DNA of 64,000 nt from Oscillatoriales cyanobacterium RM2_1_1 (GCA_012033335.1 JAAURB010000017.1:1-64000); one strand, 5' to 3'. Positions 28,411 through 38,771 are shown, counted from the stretch's first letter. The notes: generated by a model not told the origin, from the letters alone. A program made the numbers and translations.

Positions 28411-29445
28411 TCAGGCTGCCATTTCCTGCTGCAATTTTTGCTTAGCGGCTTTAAACTGAGTCGCCATTTGTTCCCGCTGATCGTTACTCAAGTCTTTCCG
28501 CATCGCTGCGAACATGGTACTTTCTTCTTGACGGGTATGATCTCCAACCATAGTCTTAATTGTATTGATTTTGGCTATGAATTCATCAGAGCCTGAATCA
28601 AGTTGCTTTGCAGCATTCAAGACAGTTTCTAACTCGGTTTGTTCGCTATACAATTCCTGGGTATTAGCATCCCCATAAAAAGATCGAACTGCAGGATAGA
28701 CGACTTCTTCTTCCGCTTTGGAATGAACTACTAGATCCTGATAGAGCTGGCCAAAAAACTCTTGAGTTCGAGCTGGATCATCGGACTTCTGAATTTCCCG
28801 AATTAAAGTTTTTGCCTTTTGATGATCCGCATAAATGATCGACATGATATCAACATCATCCGCATCACTAATCTGAGTGACTGCCCCTCCAACAATACCA
28901 CTCATAGCAGCAACGCCGTCCTGTAAGCGTCTCCAAAAGCTCTGATCGGGTTCTTCTCCAGTCAACTCTTGAGTACCGACATACTCTAGTAACCCTTTCA
29001 ATTGTTCCTGATGGGCCCGATTTTCAAAGTTCACAGTATTCAGGGGAACAATGGCTGTTTCTACATCTGCCCCGACTACCTGGGCCGCTTTGTGAACCAC
29101 TAAACCAGACATAACCTGGCCATGCTTCAGCAATTCAAATTGAGCTAACTTTTCGTAGAAATTCAACTCAGAACCCTGCATCATTTGCTGAATTTGATCA
29201 ACCATTTTATTAACTTTATCACTGGGTTCACTCTGAATTCCATACTGAGTAATGGTTGTTTCAACAATTCCCAGATTTTTCTGATCATCCTCAAACATAT
29301 CCTGCAACCGTTCACTGACTTTTTGGGTTTTGGACTCCTTGAGTAACTGTTGATCAATGGTAACAATTAAGCTCTGAACAGCTTTCATGTCTGCCAGTTT
29401 TTGGGCGATCGCGGAGCGCTTTGTATCTGTTAAAGTAGCAACCAT
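28411..29445 (-). CDS. Hemerythrin HHE-domain protein with an N-terminal ferritin-like region
   Basis: 344 residues. Residues 1-160 are helical (KRSAIAQKLADMKAVQSLI, HKAAQVVGADVETAI) and resemble ferritin-like/DUF892-type bundles; this assignment is tentative. Residues 200-340 form an HHE hemerythrin domain: DHQKAKTLI, then HSKAEEEVVYPAV and DHTRQEESTMFAAM supply the His/Glu di-iron ligands. Such proteins bind oxygen, nitric oxide or iron and often serve stress responses. No signal peptide. The ATG at 29445 has AGGAG eight bases upstream. It stands alone, convergent with purH. The reading AHQEQLKGLLEYV near residue 150 adds a further potential metal-ligand helix. Confidence 0.85.
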   Translation of the reverse strand: MVATLTDTKRSAIAQKLADMKAVQSLIVTIDQQLLKESKTQKVSERLQDMFEDDQKNLGIVETTITQYGIQSEPSDKVNKMVDQIQQMMQGSELNFYEKLAQFELLKHGQVMSGLVVHKAAQVVGADVETAIVPLNTVNFENRAHQEQLKGLLEYVGTQELTGEEPDQSFWRRLQDGVAAMSGIVGGAVTQISDADDVDIMSIIYADHQKAKTLIREIQKSDDPARTQEFFGQLYQDLVVHSKAEEEVVYPAVRSFYGDANTQELYSEQTELETVLNAAKQLDSGSDEFIAKINTIKTMVGDHTRQEESTMFAAMRKDLSNDQREQMATQFKAAKQKLQQEMAA

Positions 29446-29614
29446 ATTGTGTCTCCTGGATAAACAAAAGGGTTTGAATCTCTATCCTTTAGGATCGCAA
29501 GTTAGAGCTACTGTTTCATCAATCTGTTGGCAGAGATACAAAAACTACCCATTTGAATATTCTCTAACCTGAGGCAGATTCTCTCACTAGAATCCTATAA
29601 CCCCATCTAAATCT

Positions 29615-30570
29615 TTAACTATCGAGCCAGGGACGAGTAATTGTTTCTAATTGTTGCCATTCTTCCTGGGTCATCTGCCATCCCAATGCCCCCACATTAT
29701 CTTCAACTTGAGAGGCAGTTTTTGCCCCAGCAATTGCAATAATTTCGGGTTGAAAGTTTAACCAATTCAAAGCAACTTGGGCTAGAGTTTTGCCATATTT
29801 TTCTCCAATTTGGTGCATTTTAGCCAAAACAGGCTCAATCTTCTCCAGTCCTTTTTGACCAAACTTAGCATCGAATTGTCGAGCCCCAGAGGGAGGATTG
29901 CTAGCCGTGTATTTACCGGTTAATAATCCCTGAGCCAGAGGGCTATAAGCCAGAATACTTACTCCCAATTCACGGGCCGTAGCCACAATTCCCTTCGCCT
30001 CAACCTTGCGAGACAGCAACGAATACCGCACTTGATTCGTCGCCAAAGAAACCCCACGTTTTGCTAGAATTTCAGCCGCCTGATACATTTCTTCCGCAGA
30101 ATAATTACTCACCCCAACCGCTAAAATCCTGCCCTGTTTGACTTCATCTGCCAGGGCATTCATCAAGATTTCCTGGCTCATAAAAAAGTAAATGGCCAGT
30201 GTACTTGATAGAGGGCAACTTGGGATAATTGCAGTCTTTTCAAGCTTGCGGTTACAGCGTCAGCCACCGATGCACCCCAAACTCGCCAGGGTAAAGGCCC
30301 ATATTTAGTCGCCATCAATACGGGTTGATCGGTTTTTTGGATAAACTGGCCCAGCAATTCCTCGGATTTTCCCTGGCCATAAACCTCCGCCGTATCAAAA
30401 AAGTTGACTCCTGCCCGGATAGCAGCGGTGAATGCCTGTTCCACATCAGCCTCCCCATAGTTTTTGCCATATTGCCAGAACAAGCTATCACCCCAGGCCC
30501 AGGTTCCGATGCACAGGGATGGCACGGTTATTTCAGTCTTTCCTAATGGTTTGGTATCGGTAGAAATCAT
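29615..30570 (-). pseudogene. Aldo/keto reductase, broken by a one-base frameshift
   Basis: Two adjacent frames together make one full aldo/keto reductase of about 318 residues. The 5' part, from the ATG at 30570 (MISTDTKPLGKTEITVPSL), holds the NADPH-binding start, DTAEVYGQGKSEELLG (catalytic Asp and Tyr), ATKYG (Lys) and QVHWPF (His), then meets a stop. The 3' part continues MNALADEVKQGRILAVGVSNYS and ends in GAKTASQVEDNVGALGW. The break falls in an A6 run at 30182-30187 (T6 on the coding strand); one more base would restore HWPFTFFMSQE. All four catalytic residues survive, so this is either a recent mutation or a sequencing error. The broken ends overlap as ATGA. Confidence 0.88.
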
Positions 30571-30614
30571 CTGAAAAAGCAATTAAAGTAGAAGACCCTT
30601 AACAGTCTAGCAAC

Positions 30615-32321
30615 TTACTCATTTCCAGGAATCACCCTCCAGATCCAACCTTTTTCATAGGCTTGTTCCAGCCGAATCGGATAGGTTTGAGCTAGTCCCT
30701 GCCTTAACCCTTCGGAGGGACGATAGAGAAAGATATCGCTAAATTCATTCGGGGCGGGAAGCTGCGGAATATTGGGTTCCAGGATAAATTTCAGATGGGC
30801 TTTCGGCTTGAGTAAATGACTAAGAGACAGAATTCTTCCCGGTTCTTCATCGCTAATAATTAAAGGAAAATTGCTTTGATTAATCACTCTGGCCACCGCC
30901 GGATTGTAACGACTTTTTGCATAGCTTTTGTGCCACCAGACCTGATGCTGGGAACTGACCAGACAAGAGATTATCCCGCCCAGGCAAAGCATAATAAAAA
31001 TCCATTTCCATTGTATTTGAGCTGCTTTTCCAGGTATCTTTCTGGATATTTTTCTAGATATCTCTCCAGGTATTCCTTCAGTTATTTTTACGGTGAACAG
31101 ATAAGCCACCGCCACTTGAATTCCCAGATAACAGGGGATTCCATAGCGGGCGATCGCCGATCTTTGCCCTCCCCAAAAAATATCCGGCAACATTAGCGCC
31201 ATGGCTGGAACTCCAATTAGGATAATAATCAATAACCAGGTTTGAATGGGGGTATGACGAATCAGAACGTACAGAGCATAACCGGTTAAAAATAAAGCAA
31301 AGTAAAGGGTTGGATTTAGTAGACTTGTTCCTTGATTGACATCAAAGAAAATCCGGCTCAAGTTCAGTCCCCAGATCAGAGGCAAACCAGGCCGACTCAC
31401 CGTTTTAGATTCGGTATTCTCGAGAAAGTTGTCAAAGTTTGAAATGACAATGATTAACCAGGGAAGAAAGAGCAGCAGCCCCAATAAATTGGCCTTGAGA
31501 TAGGCAACAATGACCTGGGTTTTTCGAGGTTTTGGCACCAGAACGGTATAAATACCATGGGACATCAACACCAGACTGGAGAGGGGATGGGTGTAGAGGT
31601 TGAGGGCAACGGTTAATCCGTAGATAATCCAGGGTTTGCCAGAGAATACAGCCGCTCCGCTAGTATCCCTGACTTTGAATCCAGTTTCCTGGTTTGCAAG
31701 CCTTGAGAAGGAGAGAGCCTTGAGTAGTGCTGCGGTGGAAATCAGAATTGCTACAGTCCAGAGGCTATATTCCCGGGCCTCTTGGGCATAAAGAACATGA
31801 AAAGGAGCGATCGCCACTAGAGCGATCGCCACAATACCAACCGTTGCAGACTGAAATAGCTCCCAGCAGAGCCAGTACAACGCCGGAAATACCAGCAGAC
31901 TGATTAAAGCTGAAAGCAATCGAATAGAAGCAATCGAGTCAGGGACAAGTTGGAGCCAGAATCGGGATAACCAGTAGTAAAGCGGAGAGTGTTCCGGGTG
32001 TTGGGCCAAGGCATGGAAGGAGTCTTTAAGACGTTTTTCAGCCGTGGGATATTGGTAAGTTTTTAATAGGGCTTCTACGGAAATGGGCGGGCTATTATAG
32101 ATTTTTTGGATGAATTCTGTCCGAGTATAGCCGGAAATTCTCAGGGAAGTTTGCACCTCATCATACCAGTAAACCTTGTGACCCAGGTGATAGAATCGGA
32201 ACCCAATTCCCAGTACCAAACTGATCACAATTAAGCGCTTGAGCCAGGGTTGATAGGGAAGTTTATGCAGCAATTGAGATGAAAATTCCTGCACAAATCT
32301 AGGCAGAGGGTTTGTCAGCAT
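30615..32321 (-). CDS. GT39-like (GT-C fold) membrane glycosyltransferase
   Basis: 568 residues with about ten to twelve transmembrane helices. The first extracytoplasmic loop has YWYDEVQT and later HSPLYYWLSRF, the acidic and HxP-type loop motifs of GT39/ArnT-like enzymes that use polyprenyl-phosphate sugars. A repeated KISRKIPGK segment lies near residue 430 in a cytoplasmic loop. The C-terminal 120 residues are soluble and probably extracytoplasmic. The start overlaps the end of the upstream GTPase gene by 23 bases, so translation is probably coupled. The acceptor is unknown; cell-surface glycan or protein glycosylation is plausible. Confidence 0.85.
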   Translation of the reverse strand: MLTNPLPRFVQEFSSQLLHKLPYQPWLKRLIVISLVLGIGFRFYHLGHKVYWYDEVQTSLRISGYTRTEFIQKIYNSPPISVEALLKTYQYPTAEKRLKDSFHALAQHPEHSPLYYWLSRFWLQLVPDSIASIRLLSALISLLVFPALYWLCWELFQSATVGIVAIALVAIAPFHVLYAQEAREYSLWTVAILISTAALLKALSFSRLANQETGFKVRDTSGAAVFSGKPWIIYGLTVALNLYTHPLSSLVLMSHGIYTVLVPKPRKTQVIVAYLKANLLGLLLFLPWLIIVISNFDNFLENTESKTVSRPGLPLIWGLNLSRIFFDVNQGTSLLNPTLYFALFLTGYALYVLIRHTPIQTWLLIIILIGVPAMALMLPDIFWGGQRSAIARYGIPCYLGIQVAVAYLFTVKITEGIPGEISRKISRKIPGKAAQIQWKWIFIMLCLGGIISCLVSSQHQVWWHKSYAKSRYNPAVARVINQSNFPLIISDEEPGRILSLSHLLKPKAHLKFILEPNIPQLPAPNEFSDIFLYRPSEGLRQGLAQTYPIRLEQAYEKGWIWRVIPGNE

Positions 32322-33849
32322 TCAAATTGAGTTTGGCTTGTAATTCGGCTTTAATCCGATTTAAAATTGAGGCTTCATCTAGGGATTCTAGAATCCGTTT
32401 GACCACGGCTTTTGGCCCCTCCTCTCCCCAGGATGCCCCATTCGCTAGGTAAGTTTTGGTCACCTGACCAATCCCATAGGAGGAAACCCCTGCCACCCCC
32501 GCCTGGGTAATGGCAACGGAGAAATAGGGAATCAAACTCGCGCCCCCGGTCGCCGGAACGGTCAACCCCAACAATCCCTTGAGGGAACTCAACCCCAAAT
32601 TGGCTACCAACTCACTGGCCCCAATCCCCCCCACACTCAAGACAATCCGCTGGAGCAAATCCACTGCCCCCTGCTGAGTCATGGAAATCCCATAGAGTTT
32701 TGAGAGGGTGAGAATCATCATCAGATCAATCGCGGCCCCACTGAGTAAATCGACGAAGGTAATCGGATTGAGGGCGATCGCCACCGCCTTGGTCATTACA
32801 GCGCTCCAGATGGCGCGATTGGCATTTTCCTCGCGAATCGCCATTTTCCGCTGGACTAACTGTTCATTCACGTCCCCAGCATAGAGCATGGTATTGAGGG
32901 CCACCAGGGACTTGCCTTCCCGGTCTAGAATTTCCAGAATTTTTAGTTTTAACGCTTCAATCTGGGGTTCCCCCTGTACCAAGTCTGCCTTCAAACTCCC
33001 ATCGGGGCGACGCACCGCCGTGGCTGTTAGGGGAGAGGCCGCTGCCATGACAATTTCCTCAGGGGAGAGCAATTCCTTCACCCGTTCATCCCGAATTTTT
33101 TGATAAATAGCTGTCCGATCCGCTTCAGGATACTGGTCAATTTTATTAAATACTAACAACATCGGTTTGCCTGCCTCCCGGAGTTGGGATAGGGCTTCAT
33201 ATTCTACCTGAGTAATATCCCCAGACACAACAAATAGCAATAAATCCGCCTGCTGGGCCACCTGCCTGGCGATTTGCTCCCGGGTTTTGCCATCTACCTC
33301 GTCGATTCCAGGGGTATCAATCAGCTCCACCTGGGAAATTCGATAGGACATCGGAGTTGGAGTGGCAGATGTTGGGGCCGAGGCTTGAGATTTAGATTGG
33401 GATTTAACTTGAGACTGAGCAGGAAACTGAGCAAAACTAGGCGGGGAGGGAAATAGATCATCTAGAGTGTCCAGATCCGCTGATTCAGAAGGTGTCGATT
33501 GGTTCTGTTCGGTCTCCTGTAACTGCCAGGCTTGAGCCTGCTGAGTCCGCGTTACCCCATGAACTGGCCCAGTTTCAAAGACTTTTCGACCTAGGAGGGC
33601 ATTTAGCACTGAGGATTTTCCCCGTCCCACCATGCCAAATACGGCAATCTGAATTCGGGTTTCCTCCAATTTATGCAGCATGGACTCTAGGCCGGTGATT
33701 TCCCCATCCAATCCGGCCCGTTCCTCAGGGGTCAAGTCCAACCCCTTCACCAACTCCCGCAGGGTGTCCCTGGCCTGACGGAGATTGAGCTCTTCCTGAA
33801 TAGTCGTGAAATCCTGAAGGGTTCGATTGAGATCTTCGTCTAGACTCAT
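32299..33849 (-). CDS. Era-like GTPase with DUF697 membrane domain
   Basis: 516 residues. After an N-terminal helical region, the G domain shows G1 GMVGRGKSS (residues about 73-81), G3 DTPGIDE and G4 NKID, with a Ser/Gln/Pro-rich insertion between G1 and G3. From about residue 350 a DUF697 domain contains hydrophobic, probably membrane-inserting segments (AVAIALNPITFVDLLSG; GASLIPYFSVAITQAG). Cyanobacteria keep several such GTPases of unresolved role, often linked to membrane or envelope processes. It is the first gene of a two-gene unit with the overlapping GT39-like enzyme. Confidence 0.9.
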   Translation of the reverse strand: MSLDEDLNRTLQDFTTIQEELNLRQARDTLRELVKGLDLTPEERAGLDGEITGLESMLHKLEETRIQIAVFGMVGRGKSSVLNALLGRKVFETGPVHGVTRTQQAQAWQLQETEQNQSTPSESADLDTLDDLFPSPPSFAQFPAQSQVKSQSKSQASAPTSATPTPMSYRISQVELIDTPGIDEVDGKTREQIARQVAQQADLLLFVVSGDITQVEYEALSQLREAGKPMLLVFNKIDQYPEADRTAIYQKIRDERVKELLSPEEIVMAAASPLTATAVRRPDGSLKADLVQGEPQIEALKLKILEILDREGKSLVALNTMLYAGDVNEQLVQRKMAIREENANRAIWSAVMTKAVAIALNPITFVDLLSGAAIDLMMILTLSKLYGISMTQQGAVDLLQRIVLSVGGIGASELVANLGLSSLKGLLGLTVPATGGASLIPYFSVAITQAGVAGVSSYGIGQVTKTYLANGASWGEEGPKAVVKRILESLDEASILNRIKAELQAKLNLNADKPSA

Positions 33850-33986
33850 CGCACTGGCAAAAAGCGGTTACTGTCTACTATCCTATCGTCTGTTCAGCCA
33901 GCCCCAAGACAAATTCAGCCTGAGCAGTCAAGGTCAGAATAGACGGCATATCTGAAAACCCTTCTGCTCCAAAACATCAAGGCTCC

Positions 33987-34307
33987 TTAGAGGGACGCTA
34001 TGCATCTTAGGGAATGCACCTCCATTGCATCGGAGACATAACAAACCCCACCCAATTTATTCAGCACCGGGCGTACCTGTTCAATCGCTCGCTTGGTCTG
34101 ATCCTCGGAACAGAACGCCAGAATATAGACATTACTCAGGGTGGTGGCGGCAAAGTCAGAATCATCAGATACCGCTCCCCAATCATTTTTACCAGTGACA
34201 TCTCGAATCACCGAATAGCCCGGAACCCCTGCTTCATCCAGTGGCTTGAGGATTTTTGGCAGTTCCCGTGAGGAAACAATAATTTCAAGACGTTTGACTA
34301 AGTGCAT
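33987..34307 (-). CDS. sbtB: P-II-like bicarbonate-transport regulator SbtB
   Basis: 106 residues from the ATG at 34307 (MHLVKRLEIIVSS), chosen because GGAGG lies ten bases upstream; a further in-frame start at 34334 adds nine residues. The sequence has the SbtB pattern: ELPKILKPLDEAGVPGYSVI, then DVTGKNDWG, and LSNVYILAFCSED. SbtB trimers bind cAMP and other adenine nucleotides and gate the SbtA transporter. The C-terminal CxxxxC redox loop found in some SbtB proteins is absent (end MEVHSLRCIASL). sbtA lies upstream on the same strand, but the gap is about 300 bases and contains a dispersed repeat. Confidence 0.93.
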   Translation of the reverse strand: MHLVKRLEIIVSSRELPKILKPLDEAGVPGYSVIRDVTGKNDWGAVSDDSDFAATTLSNVYILAFCSEDQTKRAIEQVRPVLNKLGGVCYVSDAMEVHSLRCIASL

Positions 34308-34609
34308 ATCAAATGGCCTCCAGGGTAATCCCAATCATAAACATCAGGCTTACAAACTATCAGCATACAGCGTTTCTCATGCTGCTGGATTACGGGATTG
34401 GGGTGCACCGAGCCACCCATTACAAATCCGTACCTCCCGGGATTGAAAATCCCCATAGCAGTAAAATTGTTATCGGATTGGATAGACATTGCTTAAGTAG
34501 GTGGTTGTAATTAATTGTTAAATGGAAGGGGGTCTGGGATTTTACTCCAGGCAGGGAGCACGGCCCCCTTCACCCCCCATCCATCTTCTAGTTAATTGCG
34601 TCAAGCTAC
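34308..34609. other. sbtA-sbtB intergenic region containing a dispersed repeat
   Basis: 302 bases between sbtA and sbtB on the minus strand. The central part (34365-34440) is a copy of repeat family 1. The part next to sbtA (34530-34600) is C/T- and G-rich with no obvious hairpin. No gene is evident. Confidence 0.7.
34365..34440 (+). repeat. Dispersed repeat family 1, copy 2
   Basis: The core ATACAGCGTTTCTCATGCTG continues CTGGATTACGGGAT. The associated stem has decayed to short pairings such as GGGTG/CACCC and ACGG/CCGT. It lies in the leader of sbtB, between sbtA and sbtB. Confidence 0.8.
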
Positions 34610-35632
34610 TTACCTGACCCAAAAGTGTTGAATCAACTGGAAATAAACGGGAATACCAATGATGATATTGAACGGAAACGTCAGGGCTAGAGCCATGGAA
34701 ATGTAAAGGCTGGGGTTTGCCTCTGGAACGGTCAAACGCATGGCAGCGGGGACAGCAATATAGGATGCACTGGCGCATAGAACAGCAAACAGAAGGGCAT
34801 CACCTGCGCTCATCCGAATCAAAGCTGCGATCGCAATGCCCAACAGGGCATTCAACACAGGCATCAAAATCGAAAAGCCAATCAAAAAAGCTCCCCCCTT
34901 ACGCAGATCTTGAAAGCGTCGAGCCGCCACCAGCCCCATGTCCAGCAAAAAGAATGTCAAAACCCCATAGAACATCTCTCCAGTAAACGGTTCCAGGCTT
35001 TCCCATCCCTGCTGACTCGTCACCAGTCCCACTAGCAAGCTCCCCACCAGCAAAAAAACTGAGCCATTCAGACAGGATTCCCGCAAGACTTCACCCCAGG
35101 AAAATTTTTCGCCCTCAGGATTTGCACCGGCGGTGGTATTGCCCTTGACTCGATCCTGAGCAGCCTGACGATTTGCAAAGATCCGCACCATCAAGAGCCC
35201 TACAATAATCGCTGGCGACTCCATTAAGGCTAGGGCTGCCACCATATGGCCTCCAAAATCAACCTCGAGCCGTCCCAGGAAAGTGCTGGCTGTAACGAAG
35301 GTAACGGCACTGATCGAACCGTAGGTGGCGGCGATCGCCGCAGAATTGTAGATATCTAGCTTCAATCGCAAAATGAAAAAAGAATAGATCGGCACGATTG
35401 CTGCAACCAGAACGGCTGCCATTAGGGAGATCGCAATCTCTAGAGTCAATCCACTCTCATGGAGCTCATGGCCACCTTTGAAGCCGATTGCAAAGAGTAG
35501 GTAGAGGGAGAAAAGTTTGGGAATGGGTTGGGGAATTTCTAAATCGGACTTGAGAAAAACAGAAACCAGGCCAATGAAGAAGAATAAAATAGGCGGATTT
35601 AAAATATTGGATAATATCAGGCTAGAGTTCAT
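34610..35632 (-). CDS. sbtA: Sodium-dependent bicarbonate transporter SbtA
   Basis: 340 residues with about ten transmembrane helices in two inverted five-helix halves, separated by a cytoplasmic loop (about residues 155-185, RQAAQDRVKGNTTAGANPEG). Signature segments are FFFIGLVSVFLKSDLEIP, LFAIGFKGGHEL, AATYGSISAVTFVTA with ALMESPAIIVGL, and the C-terminal CASASYIAVPAAMRLTVPEA. It is a plasma-membrane, high-affinity Na+/HCO3- symporter of the carbon-concentrating mechanism, normally induced by low CO2 and controlled by SbtB, encoded downstream here. I could not identify a CcmR/NdhR site with confidence. Confidence 0.96.
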   Translation of the reverse strand: MNSSLILSNILNPPILFFFIGLVSVFLKSDLEIPQPIPKLFSLYLLFAIGFKGGHELHESGLTLEIAISLMAAVLVAAIVPIYSFFILRLKLDIYNSAAIAATYGSISAVTFVTASTFLGRLEVDFGGHMVAALALMESPAIIVGLLMVRIFANRQAAQDRVKGNTTAGANPEGEKFSWGEVLRESCLNGSVFLLVGSLLVGLVTSQQGWESLEPFTGEMFYGVLTFFLLDMGLVAARRFQDLRKGGAFLIGFSILMPVLNALLGIAIAALIRMSAGDALLFAVLCASASYIAVPAAMRLTVPEANPSLYISMALALTFPFNIIIGIPVYFQLIQHFWVR

Positions 35633-36135
35633 ATCTTAAATCTCGACTTAGTTCAAGTGAGTAGAGAAGGTGGGCAGAAGAGGTCAGCAGAAAGTCTGAG
35701 CAAAAATCAAAAGAGCCTGGGCTATTCGGGGTTGAGACCCTCAGGAACCCAGAGTCTATGGGAATTCTATCGCCAATTATGAATTGATTTGCCCTAGGAT
35801 TCTGCTTATTTTGACACTCCAATGCCGTAGATAATTAATTCTCCAAATCCTGTCGCGTCCCTTTCAGTCCAGATTGTAAGTCCAGATTATGGGAATTAAC
35901 CCTTGGATTGGGTCAATTCTGATGAATTCAGGGGTTAATCGGGCTGTTAGTCCGATGATGTGACCTGCAATTCTATCATTAAATGTAATCCTGATGTTCG
36001 TTCCAGGAATGTGCAAAAATAGTCAAGAAGCAAAGTTGTATCACTATTCTCAGTCGATACGTTCTGCCTGAAAGTCCTGATCGATGCAATCTTTCCTGAA
36101 TTTCCTGCCTAAATTTCCTGCCTGGAGTGAGTACC
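35633..36135. other. Divergent sbtA-leuS intergenic region with inverted repeats
   Basis: About 500 bases. Upstream of leuS there is ATTAACCC (35895-35902) with GGGTTAAT (35932-35939), then ATCGG (35937-35941) with CCGAT near 35952. A short direct repeat AGTCCAGATT lies near 35869 and 35880. These could fold in a leuS leader or mark operators for sbtA. No gene is seen. Confidence 0.5.
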
Positions 36136-38739
36136 GTGGAGTCCCGATATAATCCTGCATCCATTGAACTGAAGTGGCAACAAACCTGGATTGAGCAAGG
36201 GCTATATAAAACCCCGACCGATACAACTCAGCCCAAGTTCTATGCCCTATCAATGTTTCCCTATCCTTCCGGTAGCCTGCACATGGGCCATGTCCGCAAC
36301 TACACGATCACAGATGTGATCGCCCGTTTGAAACGGATGCAGGGCTACCGGGTGTTGCATCCGATGGGTTGGGATGCCTTTGGGCTCCCGGCAGAAAATG
36401 CGGCAATTGATCGGGGAATTCCCCCGGCCCAGTGGACTGATCAAAACATTGCCCAAATGCGGGAACAGTTGCAGAAGCTGGGATTTTCCATTGATTGGGA
36501 GCGGGAAGTCGCTACCTGTTCCCCTGACTATTACCGCTGGACTCAATGGATTTTCTTGCAGTTCTACCAGGCTGGGCTGGCTTATCAGAAAGAGGCCGCT
36601 GTCAACTGGGATCCAATTGATCAGACGGTTCTGGCCAATGAGCAGGTGGATAGTGAAGGGCGTTCCTGGCGATCCGGGGCGATCGTAGAGCGCAAACTCC
36701 TGCGTCAGTGGTTTTTCAAAATCACCGACTACGCTGAAGAATTGCTCCAAGATTTAGACCAACTTCCCGGCTGGCCCGAACGGGTGAAATTGATGCAGGC
36801 CAACTGGATTGGCAAATCTGTTGGGGTGCAGTTGGAGTTCCCGGTGGTGGGTCTGACGGAAAAGATTGCGGTGTTTACCACCCGTCCGGATACGGTTTAC
36901 GGGGTATCCTACCTTGTTCTAGCCCCAGAACATCCATTAGTAACCCAGGTGACGACTCCCGAACAGCAGCCCACTGTTGAGGCATTTATTCAAGCCGTGG
37001 CTCAACAGAGCGAGATGGATCGAACGGCGGAGGACAAACCCAAACGGGGAGTGCCGACGGGGGGCAAGGTAGTCAACCCATTTAACAATCAGGAAATTCC
37101 CATCTGGATTGCCGATTATGTACTCTATGAGTACGGTACAGGGGCAGTGATGGGAGTTCCAGCCCATGATGTTCGGGATTTTGCTTTTGCCCAACAATAT
37201 GGCCTCCCCATCAAGCAAGTGATTGTGGCCGATGATGAACTTGATGAGTTGACCGAAGCCTACACAGAACCGGGAATCATGGTCAGTTCTGGCCCCTTTA
37301 GCGGGGAACAATCTACCCTGGGCAAACAAAAAGTAATTGAATATGCTGAGGATGAAGGCTACGGTGAGGGCCGGGTGCAGTATCGTTTGCGGGATTGGCT
37401 GATCTCCCGGCAACGGTATTGGGGCACGCCTATTCCGATCATTCACTGCCCTGACTGTGGGGCAGTTCCCGTACCAGAAACCGATTTACCAGTTAAGCTC
37501 CCAGAAAATGTAGAATTTTCCGGGCGGGGGTTGTCTCCCCTGGCCCAGGTGACGGATTGGCTCAATCTTCCCTGTCCCCGTTGCGGCGCTCCAGCCCAAC
37601 GGGAAACGGATACGATGGATACTTTCATTGATTCATCCTGGTATTTTCTCCGGTATCCTGATGCCCAGAACTCCTATCAGGTATTTGATCCAGCCATTAC
37701 GAATGATTGGATGCCGGTGGATCAGTATGTCGGGGGGATCGAACATGCGATTCTACATCTGCTTTATTCCCGATTTTTTACCAAGGTGCTGCGGGACTAT
37801 CCGGTTAGAAATGTTCCGGGTCACGCCGCTAAATCCGGTTTGCTCACCTGTGATGAACCGTTTCAGCGGTTACTGACTCAGGGCATGGTGCAGGGAATCA
37901 CTTACAAAAATCCAGTAACTGGTAAGTATATTCCAGCGGCAGGGGTGAACGAGGAGAATCCCATTGATCCCAATACCGGAGAGATCCTTGAGCGGTTCTA
38001 CGAGAAAATGTCCAAGTCTAAATACAACGGCGTTGATCCCCTGGAAGTCATGGGCAAATACGGCGCTGATACGGCTCGGATGTTCATTTTATTCAAAGCC
38101 CCCCCGGAAAAAGATCTGGAATGGGATGGGGCTGATGTGGAAGGACAATTTCGCTTTCTCAACCGGATTTGGCGGTTGGTGGAGGAGTTCGCCCGGGATC
38201 AATCTTCCCCCACAGTCAGGAGTCCCAAACCCCTGACCAAATCCGAAAAAGACCTGCGACGGGCGCTTCACACAGCAATTCAGGCGGTTACCGAGGATCT
38301 GGCGGGGAACTATCAGTTCAACACGGCAATCTCGGAGATGATGAAGCTGAGTAATGCTCTAACAGACTCACCCTGTCGGCAGTCCTGGGTTTATCGAGAG
38401 GGAATTGAGATCCTGTTAAAGTTGCTGGCTCCGTTTGCTCCCCACATCACCGAAGAACTCTGGGCCAATTTAGGAAATTCCCACTCAATTCACCTGCAAT
38501 CCTGGCCAGACTTTGACCCGGAGGCTTTGGTTGTAGATGAAATTACATTGGTGATTCAAATCAATGGTAAAACTCGCGGTACGATTCAGGCTCCAGCCCA
38601 GGCGGATAAAGATACCTTAGAACAATTGGCGACGGGTTCAGAGATCGCTCAAAAACATCTAGAAGGCAAGCAGATTAAAAAGACAATTGTAGTGCCGGGG
38701 AAACTGGTGAATTTTGTGGTGCCTGAAGGGATGAGTTGA
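36136..38739 (+). CDS. leuS: Leucyl-tRNA synthetase
   Basis: 867 residues from the GTG at 36136 ([15 protein letters not shown]). GGAG at 36124-36127 sits eight bases upstream of it; an earlier GTG at 36127 overlaps that GGAG and adds three residues unlike the family start. The class I HIGH motif is HMGH in [16 protein letters not shown], and KMSKS occurs in [13 protein letters not shown]. Between them lies the CP1 editing domain ([12 protein letters not shown]). The C-terminal anticodon-binding and [10 protein letters not shown] domains are present. It charges tRNA-Leu in the cytoplasm and edits mischarged isoleucine analogues. Confidence 0.96.
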   Translation: MESRYNPASIELKWQQTWIEQGLYKTPTDTTQPKFYALSMFPYPSGSLHMGHVRNYTITDVIARLKRMQGYRVLHPMGWDAFGLPAENAAIDRGIPPAQWTDQNIAQMREQLQKLGFSIDWEREVATCSPDYYRWTQWIFLQFYQAGLAYQKEAAVNWDPIDQTVLANEQVDSEGRSWRSGAIVERKLLRQWFFKITDYAEELLQDLDQLPGWPERVKLMQANWIGKSVGVQLEFPVVGLTEKIAVFTTRPDTVYGVSYLVLAPEHPLVTQVTTPEQQPTVEAFIQAVAQQSEMDRTAEDKPKRGVPTGGKVVNPFNNQEIPIWIADYVLYEYGTGAVMGVPAHDVRDFAFAQQYGLPIKQVIVADDELDELTEAYTEPGIMVSSGPFSGEQSTLGKQKVIEYAEDEGYGEGRVQYRLRDWLISRQRYWGTPIPIIHCPDCGAVPVPETDLPVKLPENVEFSGRGLSPLAQVTDWLNLPCPRCGAPAQRETDTMDTFIDSSWYFLRYPDAQNSYQVFDPAITNDWMPVDQYVGGIEHAILHLLYSRFFTKVLRDYPVRNVPGHAAKSGLLTCDEPFQRLLTQGMVQGITYKNPVTGKYIPAAGVNEENPIDPNTGEILERFYEKMSKSKYNGVDPLEVMGKYGADTARMFILFKAPPEKDLEWDGADVEGQFRFLNRIWRLVEEFARDQSSPTVRSPKPLTKSEKDLRRALHTAIQAVTEDLAGNYQFNTAISEMMKLSNALTDSPCRQSWVYREGIEILLKLLAPFAPHITEELWANLGNSHSIHLQSWPDFDPEALVVDEITLVIQINGKTRGTIQAPAQADKDTLEQLATGSEIAQKHLEGKQIKKTIVVPGKLVNFVVPEGMS

Positions 38740-38771
38740 GTTGATCAAAGCTAATTTTGAACCAGGACAAC

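Noticed and set aside
36127-36135. GTG at 36127 as the leuS start
   Set aside because: It overlaps the only GGAG sequence, which is ideally placed for the GTG at 36136; family members begin at MESRYN.
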